From positions 3,224,001-3,288,000 of the forward strand of contig NZ_VFMR01000001.1 in assembly GCF_006715145.1 (NCBI RefSeq): DNA of 64,000 nucleotides. The letters run 5' to 3'. Within the stretch, counting starts at the first letter, position 1; every line of letters starts with the position of its first letter. This document shows, piece after piece, positions 9,253-18,792 of the stretch. The notes below the pieces were generated by a model that saw only the letters and a list, made by a program, of their open reading frames with translations, was not told where the DNA came from and ran no database searches. This DNA is from Microbacterium sp. SLBN-146. GTDB taxonomy: Bacteria; Actinomycetota; Actinomycetes; Actinomycetales; Microbacteriaceae. The position numbers and the translations under genes were made by a program.

Positions 9253-9313
9253 GTTCACTTGTCTCAAAGGGCGGGCTCGCGAGTCGCGAGCCCGCCCTTT
9301 GAGACAAGTGAAC
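9253..9313. repeat. 61-nt perfect palindrome, bidirectional terminator (copy 1 of 2)
   Basis: Two 30-nt arms are exact reverse complements around a single G. The outer ends read GTTCACTTGTCTCA and TGAGACAAGTGAAC. It lies between convergent genes (DUF1844 and sseB-like), 12 nt after one stop and 19 nt after the other, so it is well placed to end both transcripts. A diverged element of the same length and ends lies at 59295-59355. Confidence 0.8.
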
Positions 9314-9332
9314 GACGATCGTGCGGTCGAAC

Positions 9333-10115
9333 TCAGCCGCGCGTGAGCTTGACCGTCAACGAGTCGACGAGAACGGCGATGCGATCGTCGCTCGCCCAGC
9401 GCGTCGCGAGTCGCGAAAGCACCGCGTCGAGAGCGGCCTTGTCGAGACCATCGACGAGCTGAAGGCGCACGAGCAGTTCCGGCCCCCGGAGGCGCCCGGT
9501 CGGGTCGCCCGGAGCCACCTCGAGGTCGAGAACGGCGAGTTCTCCCCCGATGGACGCGCTCAAGCCGGCGAAGACCTCGGGCGAACTGAAGCTCGGCTCC
9601 CACGGTTCGGACCGCGCGATCGCCCACACGGCGGGCCTGCGGAGCACGAACTCCGTCTCGGATGTCGGGTCGATCACGATGAGATCGGTGTCGTCGTCGA
9701 CCGCCGCGAGCGCCGTGCGGACGCCGTCTGCGGGGACAGGGCGCGCCGCGGCATCCCATCTGCCCATCGCCTCGACGGACGTGAAGACGGGGAGGACGCG
9801 GCGCCCGTCGGGGGCTGCGACAGTCACGATCGACAGCTCCTGCGTCTTGTCGACGAGCTGCCCGTGGACGCCTACCCCTTCGTCGCCGCGCTCAGCGACG
9901 AGCGGGATGAGCAGCCGCGCGGACCGGTACGCGTCGACGATGGCGACCTGATCACCCGATCCGCTCCGGAAGGCGTCGAGCGCCGCGAGGAGAGCCGGAT
10001 CAGCCGAGCCGTCGTCCGTCGCGTGGCGGTTCGCCTCGAAGCTGCGACCCTCCCACGGGACCCCCGCCGAATCGGCGAGGTGATCGTCGTGCCGACCGTC
10101 AGTGTCCGGCGACAT
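9333..10115 (-). CDS. SseB family protein
   Basis: 260-residue protein of the SseB N-terminal domain family, function unclear. The characteristic start [20 protein letters not shown] is followed by the domain segments [11 protein letters not shown] and [14 protein letters not shown]. The ATG at 10113-10115 was chosen over an upstream frame extension because it leaves only a 17-nt overlap with priA and matches the family's short N-terminus. It ends the histidine operon, a neighbourhood often seen in actinobacteria; no link to histidine synthesis is known. Confidence 0.8.
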   Translation of the reverse strand: MSPDTDGRHDDHLADSAGVPWEGRSFEANRHATDDGSADPALLAALDAFRSGSGDQVAIVDAYRSARLLIPLVAERGDEGVGVHGQLVDKTQELSIVTVAAPDGRRVLPVFTSVEAMGRWDAAARPVPADGVRTALAAVDDDTDLIVIDPTSETEFVLRRPAVWAIARSEPWEPSFSSPEVFAGLSASIGGELAVLDLEVAPGDPTGRLRGPELLVRLQLVDGLDKAALDAVLSRLATRWASDDRIAVLVDSLTVKLTRG

Positions 10116-10845
10116 CCAGTGCCTCGGCGAGCGTGAAGGCACCCGCGTAAAGAGCCTTGCCGACGATCGCGCCTTCGACACCGAGCGGCACCAGCTCGCG
10201 CAGCGCCGCGATGTCGTCGAGGCTCGAAACGCCGCCGGACGCGATGACAGGCTTGGGCGTGCGGGCGGTCATCTCCTGCAGGAGCTCGAGGTTCGGACCG
10301 CGAAGGGTTCCGTCCTTCGTCACGTCGGTGACGACGTAGCGGCTGCAACCGGCCGCTTCGAGGCGCTCGAGGACAGTCCAGAGATCGCCACCCTCGCGCG
10401 TCCATCCGCGCGCCGCGAGCGTCGTGCCGCGCACATCGAGCCCGACGGCGATGAACTCGCCGTAGCGGCCGATCACGTCCGCCGCCCACTCGGGGTTCTC
10501 CAGCGCCGCCGTGCCGAGGTTGACACGGGACGCGCCGCTGTCGAGAGCCGACTCCAGCGAACGGTCGTCGCGGATGCCCCCCGACACCTCCACCTGGACG
10601 CCCTTCACCTGCTTGATCACCTTCCGGATCACTGCGGCGTTGTTGCCGCGACCGAACGCGGCGTCGAGGTCCACCAGGTGGATCCAGTCAGCACCCTGGT
10701 GGGCCCACTCGAGCGCGGCGTCGACGGGGTCGCCGTAGTTCGTCTCGCTACCCGCCTCCCCCTGCGTCAGTCGGACCGCCTTGCCGTCGGCGACGTCGAC
10801 GGCAGGTAGCAGGATCAGTTCGGGCGTCGATGCGAAATCGTTCAT
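10099..10845 (-). CDS. priA: Phosphoribosyl isomerase A (HisA/PriA)
   Basis: (beta-alpha)8-barrel isomerase acting on ProFAR in histidine synthesis, 248 residues. Catalytic Asp is in [15 protein letters not shown], the second acid in the [15 protein letters not shown] region, and phosphate-binding loops lie at VSGGIRDD and [10 protein letters not shown]. In actinobacteria without trpF this protein also isomerises PRA for tryptophan; the dual role is inferred from the lineage and not visible here. Lies 54 nt downstream of hisH. Confidence 0.93.
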   Translation of the reverse strand: MNDFASTPELILLPAVDVADGKAVRLTQGEAGSETNYGDPVDAALEWAHQGADWIHLVDLDAAFGRGNNAAVIRKVIKQVKGVQVEVSGGIRDDRSLESALDSGASRVNLGTAALENPEWAADVIGRYGEFIAVGLDVRGTTLAARGWTREGGDLWTVLERLEAAGCSRYVVTDVTKDGTLRGPNLELLQEMTARTPKPVIASGGVSSLDDIAALRELVPLGVEGAIVGKALYAGAFTLAEALDVAGH

Positions 10846-10899
10846 GGCTCCTCGGGCAGGACAGTCACGCGCGGAAGATGGCCGGCGGACGGCACGATC

Positions 10900-11550
10900 T
10901 CAGAGGTTAGTCCTGCTGAGGCCCTGGACCCAATTCGACAACAGGCGGATGCCCGCCTCCCCCGACTTCTCGGGGTGGAACTGGGTCGCCGCGAGCGGGC
11001 CGTTCTCGACGGCGGCGAGGAACGGAGTTCCGTAGTCGCACCACGTGAGCGCCGGCTGGCGGAACGGTCCCTGGACGTCCAACTGCCACTTCTGCGCACC
11101 GTACGAATGCACGAAGTAGAACCGCTCGTCTTCGATGCCGGTGAACAGGCGTGACCCTTCCCCGACCTGCACGGTGTTCCACCCCATGTGCGGAAGTACG
11201 GGCGCGTCGAGCTCTGTGACGGCGCCCGGCCACTCGCCGAGTCCTTCAGTGTCGACACCGCGTTCGACACCGTGCTCGAAGAGGACCTGCATCCCGACGC
11301 AGATGCCCAGAACGGGACGACCGCCCGCAAGACGCCGATCGATGAGCTCGCCGCCCCGGATCTTCTGCAGTGCCGCCATAACTGCCGAGAAGGCCCCCAC
11401 TCCGGGGACCACGAGGCCGTCGGCGTCCATGACGAGGCCGCGGTCGGCCGTCAGCCGAGCGTCCGCTCCGGCGGCCGCGAGCGCCTTGACGGCGGAGTGG
11501 ACGTTGCCGGAGCCGTAGTCCAGGACCGCCACGAGCGGTCGTGAACTCAC
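10900..11550 (-). CDS. hisH: Imidazole glycerol phosphate synthase, glutaminase subunit
   Basis: Class I glutamine amidotransferase, 216 residues, that feeds ammonia to HisF to make IGP and AICAR. The catalytic triad is intact: Cys84 in GICVGMQ, His192 and Glu194 in QFHPEKSG. The GTG start overlaps the hisB stop by 4 nt (GTGA). The partner hisF is not in this window. Confidence 0.96.
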   Translation of the reverse strand: MSSRPLVAVLDYGSGNVHSAVKALAAAGADARLTADRGLVMDADGLVVPGVGAFSAVMAALQKIRGGELIDRRLAGGRPVLGICVGMQVLFEHGVERGVDTEGLGEWPGAVTELDAPVLPHMGWNTVQVGEGSRLFTGIEDERFYFVHSYGAQKWQLDVQGPFRQPALTWCDYGTPFLAAVENGPLAATQFHPEKSGEAGIRLLSNWVQGLSRTNL

Positions 11551-12161
11551 AGCGCACCCTTCGTGCTCGGAACGCCGTCGACGAGGGGATCGAGCGCCTT
11601 GGCCTGCCGGAACGCACGTGCGAACGCCTTGTACTCGGCCTCCGCGATGTGGTGCGGGTCGCGGCCGGCAAGGAGCGTGACGTGCACGGTGAGTCCGGCG
11701 TGGAACGCGATCGCTTCGAACGTGTGCCGCACGAGCGACCCCGTGAAGTGACCACCGATGAGGTGGAACTCGTAGCCTGCCGGTTCACCCGAGTGGACGA
11801 GGTAGGGTCGTCCGCTGATGTCGACGACGGCCTGCGCAAGCGCTTCGTCGAGGGGCACGAGCGCATCGCCGTAACGGGAGATCCCTCGCTTGTCGCCGAG
11901 AGCCTCGCGCACCGCCTGTCCGAGCACGATCGCGACGTCCTCCACGGTGTGGTGGGCGTCGATCTCGGTATCGCCGGAGGCGCGCACCGTCAGATCCGTC
12001 AGGGAGTGCTTCGCGAAGGCGGTGAGGAGATGATCGAAGAACGGCACCGTCGTCTCGATGTGGCTGCGACCCGTTCCGTCGAGATTCAGCTCGAGCTCGA
12101 CGGTGGACTCGCTCGTCGCGCGCCGCAGGGAGGCGGTGCGGTGTTCGGCGGTGCGGCTCAT
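11547..12161 (-). CDS. hisB: Imidazoleglycerol-phosphate dehydratase
   Basis: Mn-dependent dehydratase of histidine synthesis, 204 residues, monofunctional (no phosphatase domain). The two metal-binding motifs, HHTVEDVAI and [11 protein letters not shown], are present, with the typical start [13 protein letters not shown]. The ATG at 12159-12161 overlaps the hisC stop by 4 nt (ATGA), which excludes the longer open frame upstream. Confidence 0.97.
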   Translation of the reverse strand: MSRTAEHRTASLRRATSESTVELELNLDGTGRSHIETTVPFFDHLLTAFAKHSLTDLTVRASGDTEIDAHHTVEDVAIVLGQAVREALGDKRGISRYGDALVPLDEALAQAVVDISGRPYLVHSGEPAGYEFHLIGGHFTGSLVRHTFEAIAFHAGLTVHVTLLAGRDPHHIAEAEYKAFARAFRQAKALDPLVDGVPSTKGAL

Positions 12162-13243
12162 GCCTCCGAGTCTATCGACGCGAGCGCATCGAGGAATGCG
12201 GTCGTCTCGTCTTCCGTGCCCGCCGTCACGCGCAAGTGGTGCGGGATCGACACGTCGCGGATGAGGATGCCGCGGTCGTAGAGTCGTCGCCATGTGTCGG
12301 CGGGATCGTCGACGCCGCCGAAGAGGACGAAGTTCGTCCAGGATTCGTGCGGGAGGTAGCCCAGCGCCTCCAGCGTCGCCGAGATCCGATCGCGCTGCGC
12401 CACGATGTCATCCACCATCCGGAGCATCGTGTCGGAGTGACGGAGCGCGGCCGTCGCGGCCGCTTGAGTAAGAGCGCTCAAGTGATAAGGGAGCCGGACG
12501 AGCCGAAGCGCGTCGATCACGGCCGGGTCCGCAGCGAGGTATCCGACACGTGCGCCGGCGAAAGCGAATGCCTTGCTCATCGTGCGCGAAACCACGAGGC
12601 GCTCACGGCCCGGGAGAAGCGAGAGCGCGGACGGTGTGCCGTGCGGCGCGAACTCGACATACGCCTCGTCGACGACGACGATCCCGCGACTGGCCGCGTA
12701 CACGGCCTCGATGACGTCGAGGGACAAGGGCGTGCCGGTGGGATTGTTCGGAGAACACAGGAAGACGACGTCCGGATCGGCTGTCGCGACCTGCGACGAT
12801 GCGGCATCCGCCGTGATCGTGTAGTCGGCCTCACGGGTGCCTGCGATCCAGGCCGCGCCGGTTGCCCGCGCAAGCAGGGGATACATCGAATACGTCGGAG
12901 CAAACCCGAAGGCCGTCCGCCCCGGCCCACCGAACGCCTGCAGCAGGTGCTGCAGCACTTCGTTGGAGCCGTTCGCCGCCCAGATCTGGTCGGCAGTGAG
13001 TCCGTGCCCCAGGTATTCGGCGAATCCTTCACGAAGTGCGGTGAACTCCCGGTCGGGGTAGCGATTCACGTCTCGTAGTGCGAAGGCGATCGAGTCGAGG
13101 ATGTCATCCGCGACGTCCTGGGGTACCGCATGAGTGTTCTCATTGACGTTCAACGCAACCGGCAGGGCTGCCTGCGGCGCTCCATACGGCGTCAGACCGC
13201 GGAGATCGTCACGTAACGGGAGTCTGTCCAGGCGAGAAGTCAC
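12158..13243 (-). CDS. hisC: Histidinol-phosphate aminotransferase
   Basis: PLP enzyme converting imidazole-acetol phosphate to histidinol phosphate, 361 residues, fold type I. PLP-binding features are SPNNPTGTP, the [10 protein letters not shown] aspartate/tyrosine, and the Schiff-base lysine in [14 protein letters not shown]. The GTG at 13241-13243 (product begins [14 protein letters not shown]) is favoured over a GTG 33 nt upstream because TACGAT sits 7 nt before it. First gene of hisC-hisB-hisH-priA-sseB. Confidence 0.95.
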   Translation of the reverse strand: MTSRLDRLPLRDDLRGLTPYGAPQAALPVALNVNENTHAVPQDVADDILDSIAFALRDVNRYPDREFTALREGFAEYLGHGLTADQIWAANGSNEVLQHLLQAFGGPGRTAFGFAPTYSMYPLLARATGAAWIAGTREADYTITADAASSQVATADPDVVFLCSPNNPTGTPLSLDVIEAVYAASRGIVVVDEAYVEFAPHGTPSALSLLPGRERLVVSRTMSKAFAFAGARVGYLAADPAVIDALRLVRLPYHLSALTQAAATAALRHSDTMLRMVDDIVAQRDRISATLEALGYLPHESWTNFVLFGGVDDPADTWRRLYDRGILIRDVSIPHHLRVTAGTEDETTAFLDALASIDSEA

Positions 13244-13250
13244 GCACGCA

Positions 13251-13256
13251 ATCGTA
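13251..13256 (-). promoter_or_regulatory. -10 element of the his operon
   Basis: TACGAT, 7 nt before the hisC GTG; the short spacing excludes a histidine leader-peptide attenuator. Confidence 0.55.
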
Positions 13257-13329
13257 GAACGCCTGGATGCCGTCACGGTCCGGTGCGCAGCGACTCGGCG
13301 CGGTCGTCACGGCGCGAGACACGCGCGGA

Positions 13330-13680
13330 TCACTGCGCGGTCGAGTACTCGGCCGGGATCGCGATGGTCTGGCCGATCTCGATGAGGCCACCGGGAAGGG
13401 CGTTGAGACGCGCGATCGCGTCGACGACGTCTCTCGGATCCGACGTGGGCGCGACCTCCTGGGCGATCGACCACAGCGTGTCGCCGTACGAGACCGTGAC
13501 AACCGAGAACGGGACCGTTGCGCCGTTGTCGCGCGACGCAAGTGCCGCTCCCCCGCTGATCAGCCCGTACGTGAGGAGGACGGCGATGGGAGCTGCGACC
13601 AGGAACGCGAGAACGCGACGGCCACGGACCGTTAGGCGGAGCCGGGTCTCGGGGGCGATGGTGGCGGTGTAGGCGCTCAT
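13330..13680 (-). CDS. LysM-domain cell-division inhibitor of the SOS response
   Basis: 116 residues: a short cytoplasmic N-terminus, one membrane segment at about 28-52 (VLAFLVAAPIAVLLTYGLISGG), then an extracytoplasmic LysM domain with the family core SYGDTLWSIAQEVAP and IGQTIAIP. LysM binds peptidoglycan. Genes of this form beside lexA are SOS-induced division suppressors (YneA in Bacillus, DivS in Corynebacterium, Rv2719c in Mycobacterium). The divergent lexA and an SOS box in its own promoter support the same role; the function itself is inferred. ATG with GAGGAG upstream. Confidence 0.85.
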   Translation of the reverse strand: MSAYTATIAPETRLRLTVRGRRVLAFLVAAPIAVLLTYGLISGGAALASRDNGATVPFSVVTVSYGDTLWSIAQEVAPTSDPRDVVDAIARLNALPGGLIEIGQTIAIPAEYSTAQ

Positions 13681-13707
13681 GGGTTGTCTCCTCGGTACGG
13701 GAAGAGG

Positions 13708-13745
13708 TTCGCATCCGACCTCCGGCCGGGGAGGTCGGATGCGAA
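13708..13745 (-). other. Perfect 16-bp hairpin in the leader of the LysM gene
   Basis: Arms 13708-13723 and 13730-13745 are exact complements around GGCCGG. In the mRNA it lies just upstream of the ribosome binding site and downstream of the putative SOS promoter, so it could affect translation or stability. Confidence 0.6.
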
Positions 13746-13754
13746 GTTCTCTTC

Positions 13755-13768
13755 CGAAGCTATCTTCG
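13755..13768 (-). promoter_or_regulatory. SOS (LexA) box and promoter of the LysM gene
   Basis: On the minus strand CGAA-N6-TTCG overlaps the -10 hexamer TAGCTT, which has a perfect TTGACA 17 nt upstream (about plus 13781-13786). LexA bound here would block RNA polymerase directly. The outer C/G of the consensus (CGAAC-N4-GTTCG) are not both present. Confidence 0.65.
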
Positions 13769-13846
13769 ATGTATGCTGATGTCAACACGACGTTCGCGAG
13801 TCCGGTATTCGAACGCGACACGCGGAGCAGCTGCTCCGGGTTGTTC

Positions 13847-13868
13847 TCGAAACCGGATAGCGTTTCGA
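13847..13868 (+). promoter_or_regulatory. Possible lexA operator, wide-spaced palindrome
   Basis: TCGAAAC and GTTTCGA are exact inverted repeats with an 8-nt spacer, 50 nt before lexA, and enclose the -10-like TAGCGT. The half-sites look like SOS half-sites but the spacing is wider than the canonical 4 nt, so direct LexA binding is uncertain. Confidence 0.4.
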
Positions 13869-13917
13869 TGAGGTCACCCCACCACAGACCTCCGACATTC
13901 GAAGACAGGAGCTGGAG

Positions 13918-14598
13918 ATGAGCGAAGCGGCCGGGCGGGAAAGGCCTCAGACGCGGCGCCGGAAGAGCCTGAGCGACAAGCAGCTCGCGATCCTCGAGGT
14001 GATCCAGCGGTCGATCGCGCGTCACGGCTATCCGCCCAGCATGCGAGAGATCGGCGATGCGGTCGGCCTCAAGTCGCTTTCGAGCGTGACGCATCAGCTC
14101 AACCAGCTCGAACTGAGCGGGTACCTCCGACGCGATGCCGGAAAGACCCGTGCCATGGAGGTCCTCATCGACCTCCCCGGTACGGCAGGCGAGAATCCCG
14201 CCGACACCGCCCCGACGGTCGGCGACGCTGCCCTCGTGCCACTCGTGGGGCGGATCGCGGCCGGTGTTCCCATCACCGCCGACCAGCAGATCGACGAGGT
14301 CTTCCCCCTCCCGCGTCAACTCGTCGGCAAGGGCGATCTGTTCATGCTCAAGGTCTCGGGCGAGTCGATGATCGATGCCGCCATCTGCGACGGCGACTGG
14401 GTCGTCATCCGATCGCAGTCGACCGCCGACAACGGCGAGATCGTCGCGGCGATGCTCGACGGCGAAGCGACGGTGAAGACCTTCCGCCAGCGCGACGGAC
14501 ACACGTGGCTTCTCCCCCGCAACTCGGCGTTCGAGCCCATCCTCGGCGATGACGCGGTCGTCCTCGGCAAAGTCGTGGCGGTGCTTCGCGCCGTCTGA
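13918..14598 (+). CDS. lexA: SOS repressor LexA
   Basis: 226-residue transcriptional repressor and self-cleaving serine peptidase (S24). The winged helix DNA-binding domain covers about 18-85 ([13 protein letters not shown], then [13 protein letters not shown] as recognition region). The cleavage site is Ala115-Gly116 in GRIAAGVPI, and the Ser/Lys dyad is Ser150 (SGESM) and Lys187 (EATVK). RecA filaments trigger cleavage. Start ATG has AGGAG upstream. Divergent from the LysM division inhibitor. Confidence 0.97.
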   Translation: MSEAAGRERPQTRRRKSLSDKQLAILEVIQRSIARHGYPPSMREIGDAVGLKSLSSVTHQLNQLELSGYLRRDAGKTRAMEVLIDLPGTAGENPADTAPTVGDAALVPLVGRIAAGVPITADQQIDEVFPLPRQLVGKGDLFMLKVSGESMIDAAICDGDWVVIRSQSTADNGEIVAAMLDGEATVKTFRQRDGHTWLLPRNSAFEPILGDDAVVLGKVVAVLRAV

Positions 14599-14606
14599 CC
14601 CGGGAT

Positions 14607-14612
14607 TAGCGT
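14607..14612 (+). promoter_or_regulatory. -10 element of the S9 peptidase gene
   Basis: TAGCGT, 7 nt before the GTG at 14620; decides that start. Confidence 0.55.
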
Positions 14613-14619
14613 GGGAGTC

Positions 14620-16515
14620 GTGACCATTCCCTACGGCTCGTGGCCCTCCCCCCTTTCGGCAGCGAGCGTCTCAGCGGCCTCTCCTCGCTTCGAAGGAGCG
14701 CAGTTCGTCGGCGACGACGTCTGGTGGGCGGAGAGCATCGCCGCGGAGGGCGGGCGGACGGCTGTGCGCCGGCGCACGGCATCCGGCGATGTGGAGACGC
14801 TCCTTCCAGCGCCCTGGAATGCGCGCTCCCGCGTGCACGAATACGGCGGGGGTGCGTGGACAGCTGTCGGCGACGCTCTCGTCTTCGTCGAGAAGACGGA
14901 CCAGCGCGTCTGGATACTGCGCCCGGGGTCCGAGCCCATCCCTGCGACGTCCGCGGACCCCACGGCCCGCTACGGAGGTCTGCGCCGCGGCGAGGGCTTC
15001 GTCCTCGCCGTCCGCGAGCGCGACATCGGCACCGCCGTCCCCGCGCGAGACATCGTCCGCATTCCGCTCGATGGTGGTGCGACGACGTCGCTCGTGGCGG
15101 GAAGCGATTTCGTCGCACAGCCTTCACTGTCCCCCGACGGCACTCGGCTCGCATGGATCGCGTGGAATCACCCCGCCATGCCGTGGGATGCGAGTGAACT
15201 ACGCGTCGGGACGATCGAAGACGGCAAAGTCACGGCATGGCCGACGCGCGCGGGCGGATCGACGTCCCCGGTTCAGCCCATCTGGCTAGACGACGAGACC
15301 ATCGTCTTCAGCGATGACCCGACGGATCGCTGGAATCTGTATCGGCTCCGGCTCGGCGAGGAGAACCCGCTGGCCATCGCGCCCTCCGATGCGGACACGG
15401 GCGGCGGGCTGTGGGTCCTCGGCGCCCGCTGGTTCGATGTCCTCGCCGACGGGAGGATCGTCGCTCTCCGAACGAACGGCGCCGATGAGACCGTCGTGAT
15501 CGACCCCGCATCCGGCGCTGTGACTCCGTTGAACACGCCGTTGTCCACGGGGGGCGTCGTGGAGGATGCCGTCGGCACACGCGTCCTCCTGAGTGGATCC
15601 ACGCGTGTCGACGGCCCCGGACTCTGGTCCGTCGACATCGACACGGGCGACGTGACGACCGTGAGCGGCGCGTCAGCACCCTGGGGAGCGCAGTGGATGC
15701 CACAGCCCCGCGCCGTCCGTTTCGACGGACCGAGCGGGCCGATCGAGGCGTTCGACTATCCACCGACGAATCCGCTCTGCGCTGCGCCCGTCGGCGAGAA
15801 GCCGCCGTACGTCGTCTTCGTGCACGGTGGCCCGACGGCCCACGTGGGTCCCGCTGCGTCGGGCAAGATCGCCTACCTGACCAGCCGAGGCATCGGGGTT
15901 CTTGACGTCAACTACGGAGGGTCGACCGGCTATGGCCGGAGGTACCGCGAACGCCTGCGAGGCGCCTGGGGCATCATCGATGTCGACGACGTCGCCGCAG
16001 CCGCGCGCGGTCTCGCGGCATCCGGAACTGCCGATCCGGAACGGATCGCGATCGCCGGAGGGTCGGCGGGCGGTTGGACGGTCCTCGGCGCCGTGACACG
16101 CACAGACGCTTTCGCGGCGGGCATCTCGCGATACGGCGTGGGCGACGCGAGGGCCCTGGCGGCCGACACACATGATTTCGAGGCGCGCTACCTCGACGGC
16201 CTCATCGGCCCTTTCCCCGAGGCCGAGGCGGTCTACCTCCAACGGTCGCCATTGACACGTCCGGACCTCTTCCGCGTACCGCTCCTGCTGCTTCAGGGTG
16301 CGGAAGACGCCGTCGTTCCGCCCGCGCAATCCGAAGCCGTCCGTGACGCCCTCGCTCGCCAGGGCGTTCCGCACGCCTACGTCCTCTACGAAGGCGAAGG
16401 CCACGGATTCCGGCGCGCCGAAACCGTCGTCAACGCGCTCGAAACCGAACTCGCATTCCTCGCGGCCGTCTTCGAGTTCTCACCCCCCGACGTCGCCCCC
16501 CTCGAACTGGACTGA
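14620..16515 (+). CDS. Prolyl oligopeptidase family (S9C-like) serine peptidase
   Basis: 631 residues: a beta-propeller-like N-terminal half with repeated Asp/Trp-rich blades (about 20-370) and an alpha/beta hydrolase domain (about 390-625). The nucleophile elbow GGSAGG holds the catalytic Ser; the acid is probably in GAEDAVVPP and the His in EGEGHGFR. There is no signal peptide, so it is cytoplasmic and likely trims short peptides. The GTG at 14620 (TIPYGSWPSPLS) is preferred to one 9 nt earlier for its promoter spacing. Ends 8 nt from the convergent hflX stop. Confidence 0.88.
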   Translation: MTIPYGSWPSPLSAASVSAASPRFEGAQFVGDDVWWAESIAAEGGRTAVRRRTASGDVETLLPAPWNARSRVHEYGGGAWTAVGDALVFVEKTDQRVWILRPGSEPIPATSADPTARYGGLRRGEGFVLAVRERDIGTAVPARDIVRIPLDGGATTSLVAGSDFVAQPSLSPDGTRLAWIAWNHPAMPWDASELRVGTIEDGKVTAWPTRAGGSTSPVQPIWLDDETIVFSDDPTDRWNLYRLRLGEENPLAIAPSDADTGGGLWVLGARWFDVLADGRIVALRTNGADETVVIDPASGAVTPLNTPLSTGGVVEDAVGTRVLLSGSTRVDGPGLWSVDIDTGDVTTVSGASAPWGAQWMPQPRAVRFDGPSGPIEAFDYPPTNPLCAAPVGEKPPYVVFVHGGPTAHVGPAASGKIAYLTSRGIGVLDVNYGGSTGYGRRYRERLRGAWGIIDVDDVAAAARGLAASGTADPERIAIAGGSAGGWTVLGAVTRTDAFAAGISRYGVGDARALAADTHDFEARYLDGLIGPFPEAEAVYLQRSPLTRPDLFRVPLLLLQGAEDAVVPPAQSEAVRDALARQGVPHAYVLYEGEGHGFRRAETVVNALETELAFLAAVFEFSPPDVAPLELD

Positions 16516-16523
16516 CGCCGGAT

Positions 16524-18041
16524 TCAGCTCGTGAAGGCGCTGAGCTCTGCCGCGAGTCGCTCCCCCACGTGTGCGTGGAGGTACGTGCCGTCGGCTCGGT
16601 GCTCCTGCGCGACGATGATGCCGGACTCGTGCGCGGCCGAGATCAGATCGCCGCGGTCGTACGGCACCAGGGCGTGGACCTCGACGGCGGGAAGCGGGAG
16701 CGCTTCTTCGATCGCGGTCCGAAGCTCTTCGATCCCCTCTCCGGTCCGAGACGACACGAAGTGAGCCTTCGGCTCGAGCCCCCGCAGAATCAGACGCGTG
16801 TCATCGTCGACGAGGTCAGACTTGTTGAAGACGATGATCTCGAGCGTGTCGCGGGCTCCGACGTCGCCGATGACATCGCGGACCGTCGCGAGCTGGGCCG
16901 CCGGGTCGGGGTGCGACGCGTCGACGACGTGCAGCAGCACATCCGCGTCGCCGACCTCTTCGAGCGTCGACCGGAACGCCTCGACCAACTGATGGGGCAG
17001 ATTCCGCACGAAGCCCACGGTGTCGGTCAGGGTGTAGACCCGCCCATCGGCCGTCTGGGAACGACGGACCGATGTGTCGAGGGTCGCGAACAGAGCGTTC
17101 TCGACGAGAACTCCCGCTCGGGTCAGACGGTTGAGGAGACTCGACTTGCCGGCGTTGGTGTAGCCCGCGATCGCGACAGCAGGAATCGTGTTGCGCTTCC
17201 TCTCGGCGCGCTTGGCGTCGCGCGCGGGAGCGAAATCACGGATCTGGCGCCGCAGCATCGCCATGCGCGTGCGGATCCGACGCCGGTCGAGCTCGATCTT
17301 CGTCTCACCGGGACCGCGGGATCCCATGCCCGCACCGCCCGCGCCGACCTGCCCACCGGCCTGGCGGGACATCGAGTCACCCCAGCCTCGAAGGCGCGGG
17401 AGCAGGTACTCCAACTGCGCCAATTCGACCTGGGCCTTGCCCTCGCGACTCTTCGCGTGCTGGCTGAAGATGTCGAGGATCACCGTCGTGCGATCGATCA
17501 CCTTGACCTTCACGACATCCTCGAGCGCGCGCCGCTGGCTCGGAGCGAGTTCCGTGTCGGCGATGACGGTGTCGGCGCCGACAGCGGCGACGATGTCGCG
17601 GAGCTCCTCCGCCTTGCCCCGACCGACGTACGTCGCAGGGTCGGGATGCGGACGGCGCTGGAGGATGCCGTCGAGAACGACCGCGCCCGCAGTCTCCGAC
17701 AGCGCGGCGAGTTCCCGAAGGGAGTTCTCTGCGTCGGTCTGCTCGCCCTGCGGGTGCACTCCGACCAGGACGACGTTCTCCAGCCGCAGCTGGCGATACT
17801 CGACCTCGGTGACATCCTCGAGCTCCGTCGACAGACCGGGAACGCGGCGCAGCGCAGCGCGTTCTTCGCGATCCCACTGGTCGCCGTCGGTGTCGGTGCG
17901 CGAGACCGTCCGCTCGTCCTGCAACGCCTGCGCACCTCCGAAGACGTGCACCCCCGACCGCGCTTCAGCGCGCGCGAGCACTCGATCCACCGGGTCGATC
18001 GCCGGCTCGTCCGTGCTTCGGGGTGTCGTCGTTTCCGTCAT
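16524..18041 (-). CDS. hflX: Ribosome-associated GTPase HflX
   Basis: 505-residue GTPase that splits stalled 70S ribosomes in other bacteria. The HflX N-terminal domain includes LDGILQRRPHPDPATYVGRG. A glycine-rich linker with GAGGAGMGSRGPGE and a coiled-coil arm precede the G domain: G1 GYTNAGKSS, G3 DTVGFV, G4 NKSD. A C-terminal CTD-like region follows. The ATG at 18039-18041 has AAGGAA upstream, which excludes an upstream extension. Confidence 0.94.
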   Translation of the reverse strand: MTETTTPRSTDEPAIDPVDRVLARAEARSGVHVFGGAQALQDERTVSRTDTDGDQWDREERAALRRVPGLSTELEDVTEVEYRQLRLENVVLVGVHPQGEQTDAENSLRELAALSETAGAVVLDGILQRRPHPDPATYVGRGKAEELRDIVAAVGADTVIADTELAPSQRRALEDVVKVKVIDRTTVILDIFSQHAKSREGKAQVELAQLEYLLPRLRGWGDSMSRQAGGQVGAGGAGMGSRGPGETKIELDRRRIRTRMAMLRRQIRDFAPARDAKRAERKRNTIPAVAIAGYTNAGKSSLLNRLTRAGVLVENALFATLDTSVRRSQTADGRVYTLTDTVGFVRNLPHQLVEAFRSTLEEVGDADVLLHVVDASHPDPAAQLATVRDVIGDVGARDTLEIIVFNKSDLVDDDTRLILRGLEPKAHFVSSRTGEGIEELRTAIEEALPLPAVEVHALVPYDRGDLISAAHESGIIVAQEHRADGTYLHAHVGERLAAELSAFTS

Positions 18042-18112
18042 GTGTTCCTTTCGGGATGCCGCGAGGGCGGCATCCGTGGATTCTAGCTTCCCCGTCCGAC
18101 GGGGTCCTCCGC

Positions 18113-18118
18113 TACGCT
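18113..18118 (+). promoter_or_regulatory. -10 element of the methyltransferase gene
   Basis: TACGCT, 8 nt before the ATG at 18127. Confidence 0.5.
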
Positions 18119-18126
18119 CGACACCC

Positions 18127-18792
18127 ATGGGGAGCGACCACTACTTCAGCGCATCCCCCGCGAGCCCCGAGAATCTGCGTCGTATCCGTGTGAACCTCGC
18201 CGGGCGCGATGTCGAGGTCACGACAGCGGGCGGGGTGTTCAGCCCCGACCACATCGATGCGGGCACGGGCGTCCTGCTCGCGAATACCCCGCCGCCCCCG
18301 CCGGGAGGGCATCTGCTGGATCTCGGAAGCGGGTGGGGTCCGATCGCCCTCACTGTGGCTCTCGAATCCCCGCACGCGACCGTCTGGGCCGTCGATGTGA
18401 ACGAACGCGCACTCGACCTGGTTCGGCGCAATGCCGAGGCCCTCGGGCTCTCCAACGTCAACGCCGTGCTCCCCGACGATGTTCCCTCCGACGTCACCTT
18501 CCGCAGCATCCGCTCCAATCCCCCCATCCGCGTGGGTAAGAACGAACTACACGGGCTCCTCGAGAGATGGATTCCGCGCCTGGATGAGCGGTCGGACGCA
18601 TGGCTCGTCGTCCAGCGCAACCTCGGCTCCGACTCGCTCCAGCGCTGGCTCGCCGCGACGTTCCACCAGGGCTTCAGCGTGCACCGAGCGGCGACGGGCC
18701 GAGGGTTCCGCGTACTCCGCGTCAAGCGCCACGGCGCGCCTCAGACCGGCAGCATCGCCCTGCCGCGAGCGAGCGCGATCAGGCGAGGGTGA
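18127..18792 (+). CDS. RsmC/TlyA-like small-domain class I methyltransferase
   Basis: 221 residues, one Rossmann methyltransferase domain of the MTS (RsmC-type) family. SAM-binding motif I is [13 protein letters not shown], the acidic motif [11 protein letters not shown], and motif IV SNPPIR, the N-P-P-(F/Y/I) signature of nucleic acid amino-methyltransferases. It may act on a guanine of 16S rRNA as RsmC does; the target is not proven. The 3' end overlaps convergent dapF by 14 nt. Confidence 0.86.
   Translation: MGSDHYFSASPASPENLRRIRVNLAGRDVEVTTAGGVFSPDHIDAGTGVLLANTPPPPPGGHLLDLGSGWGPIALTVALESPHATVWAVDVNERALDLVRRNAEALGLSNVNAVLPDDVPSDVTFRSIRSNPPIRVGKNELHGLLERWIPRLDERSDAWLVVQRNLGSDSLQRWLAATFHQGFSVHRAATGRGFRVLRVKRHGAPQTGSIALPRASAIRRG

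Noticed and set aside
13244..13330. Histidine leader peptide before hisC
   Set aside because: No run of His codons, and the -10 is 7 nt before the start codon.
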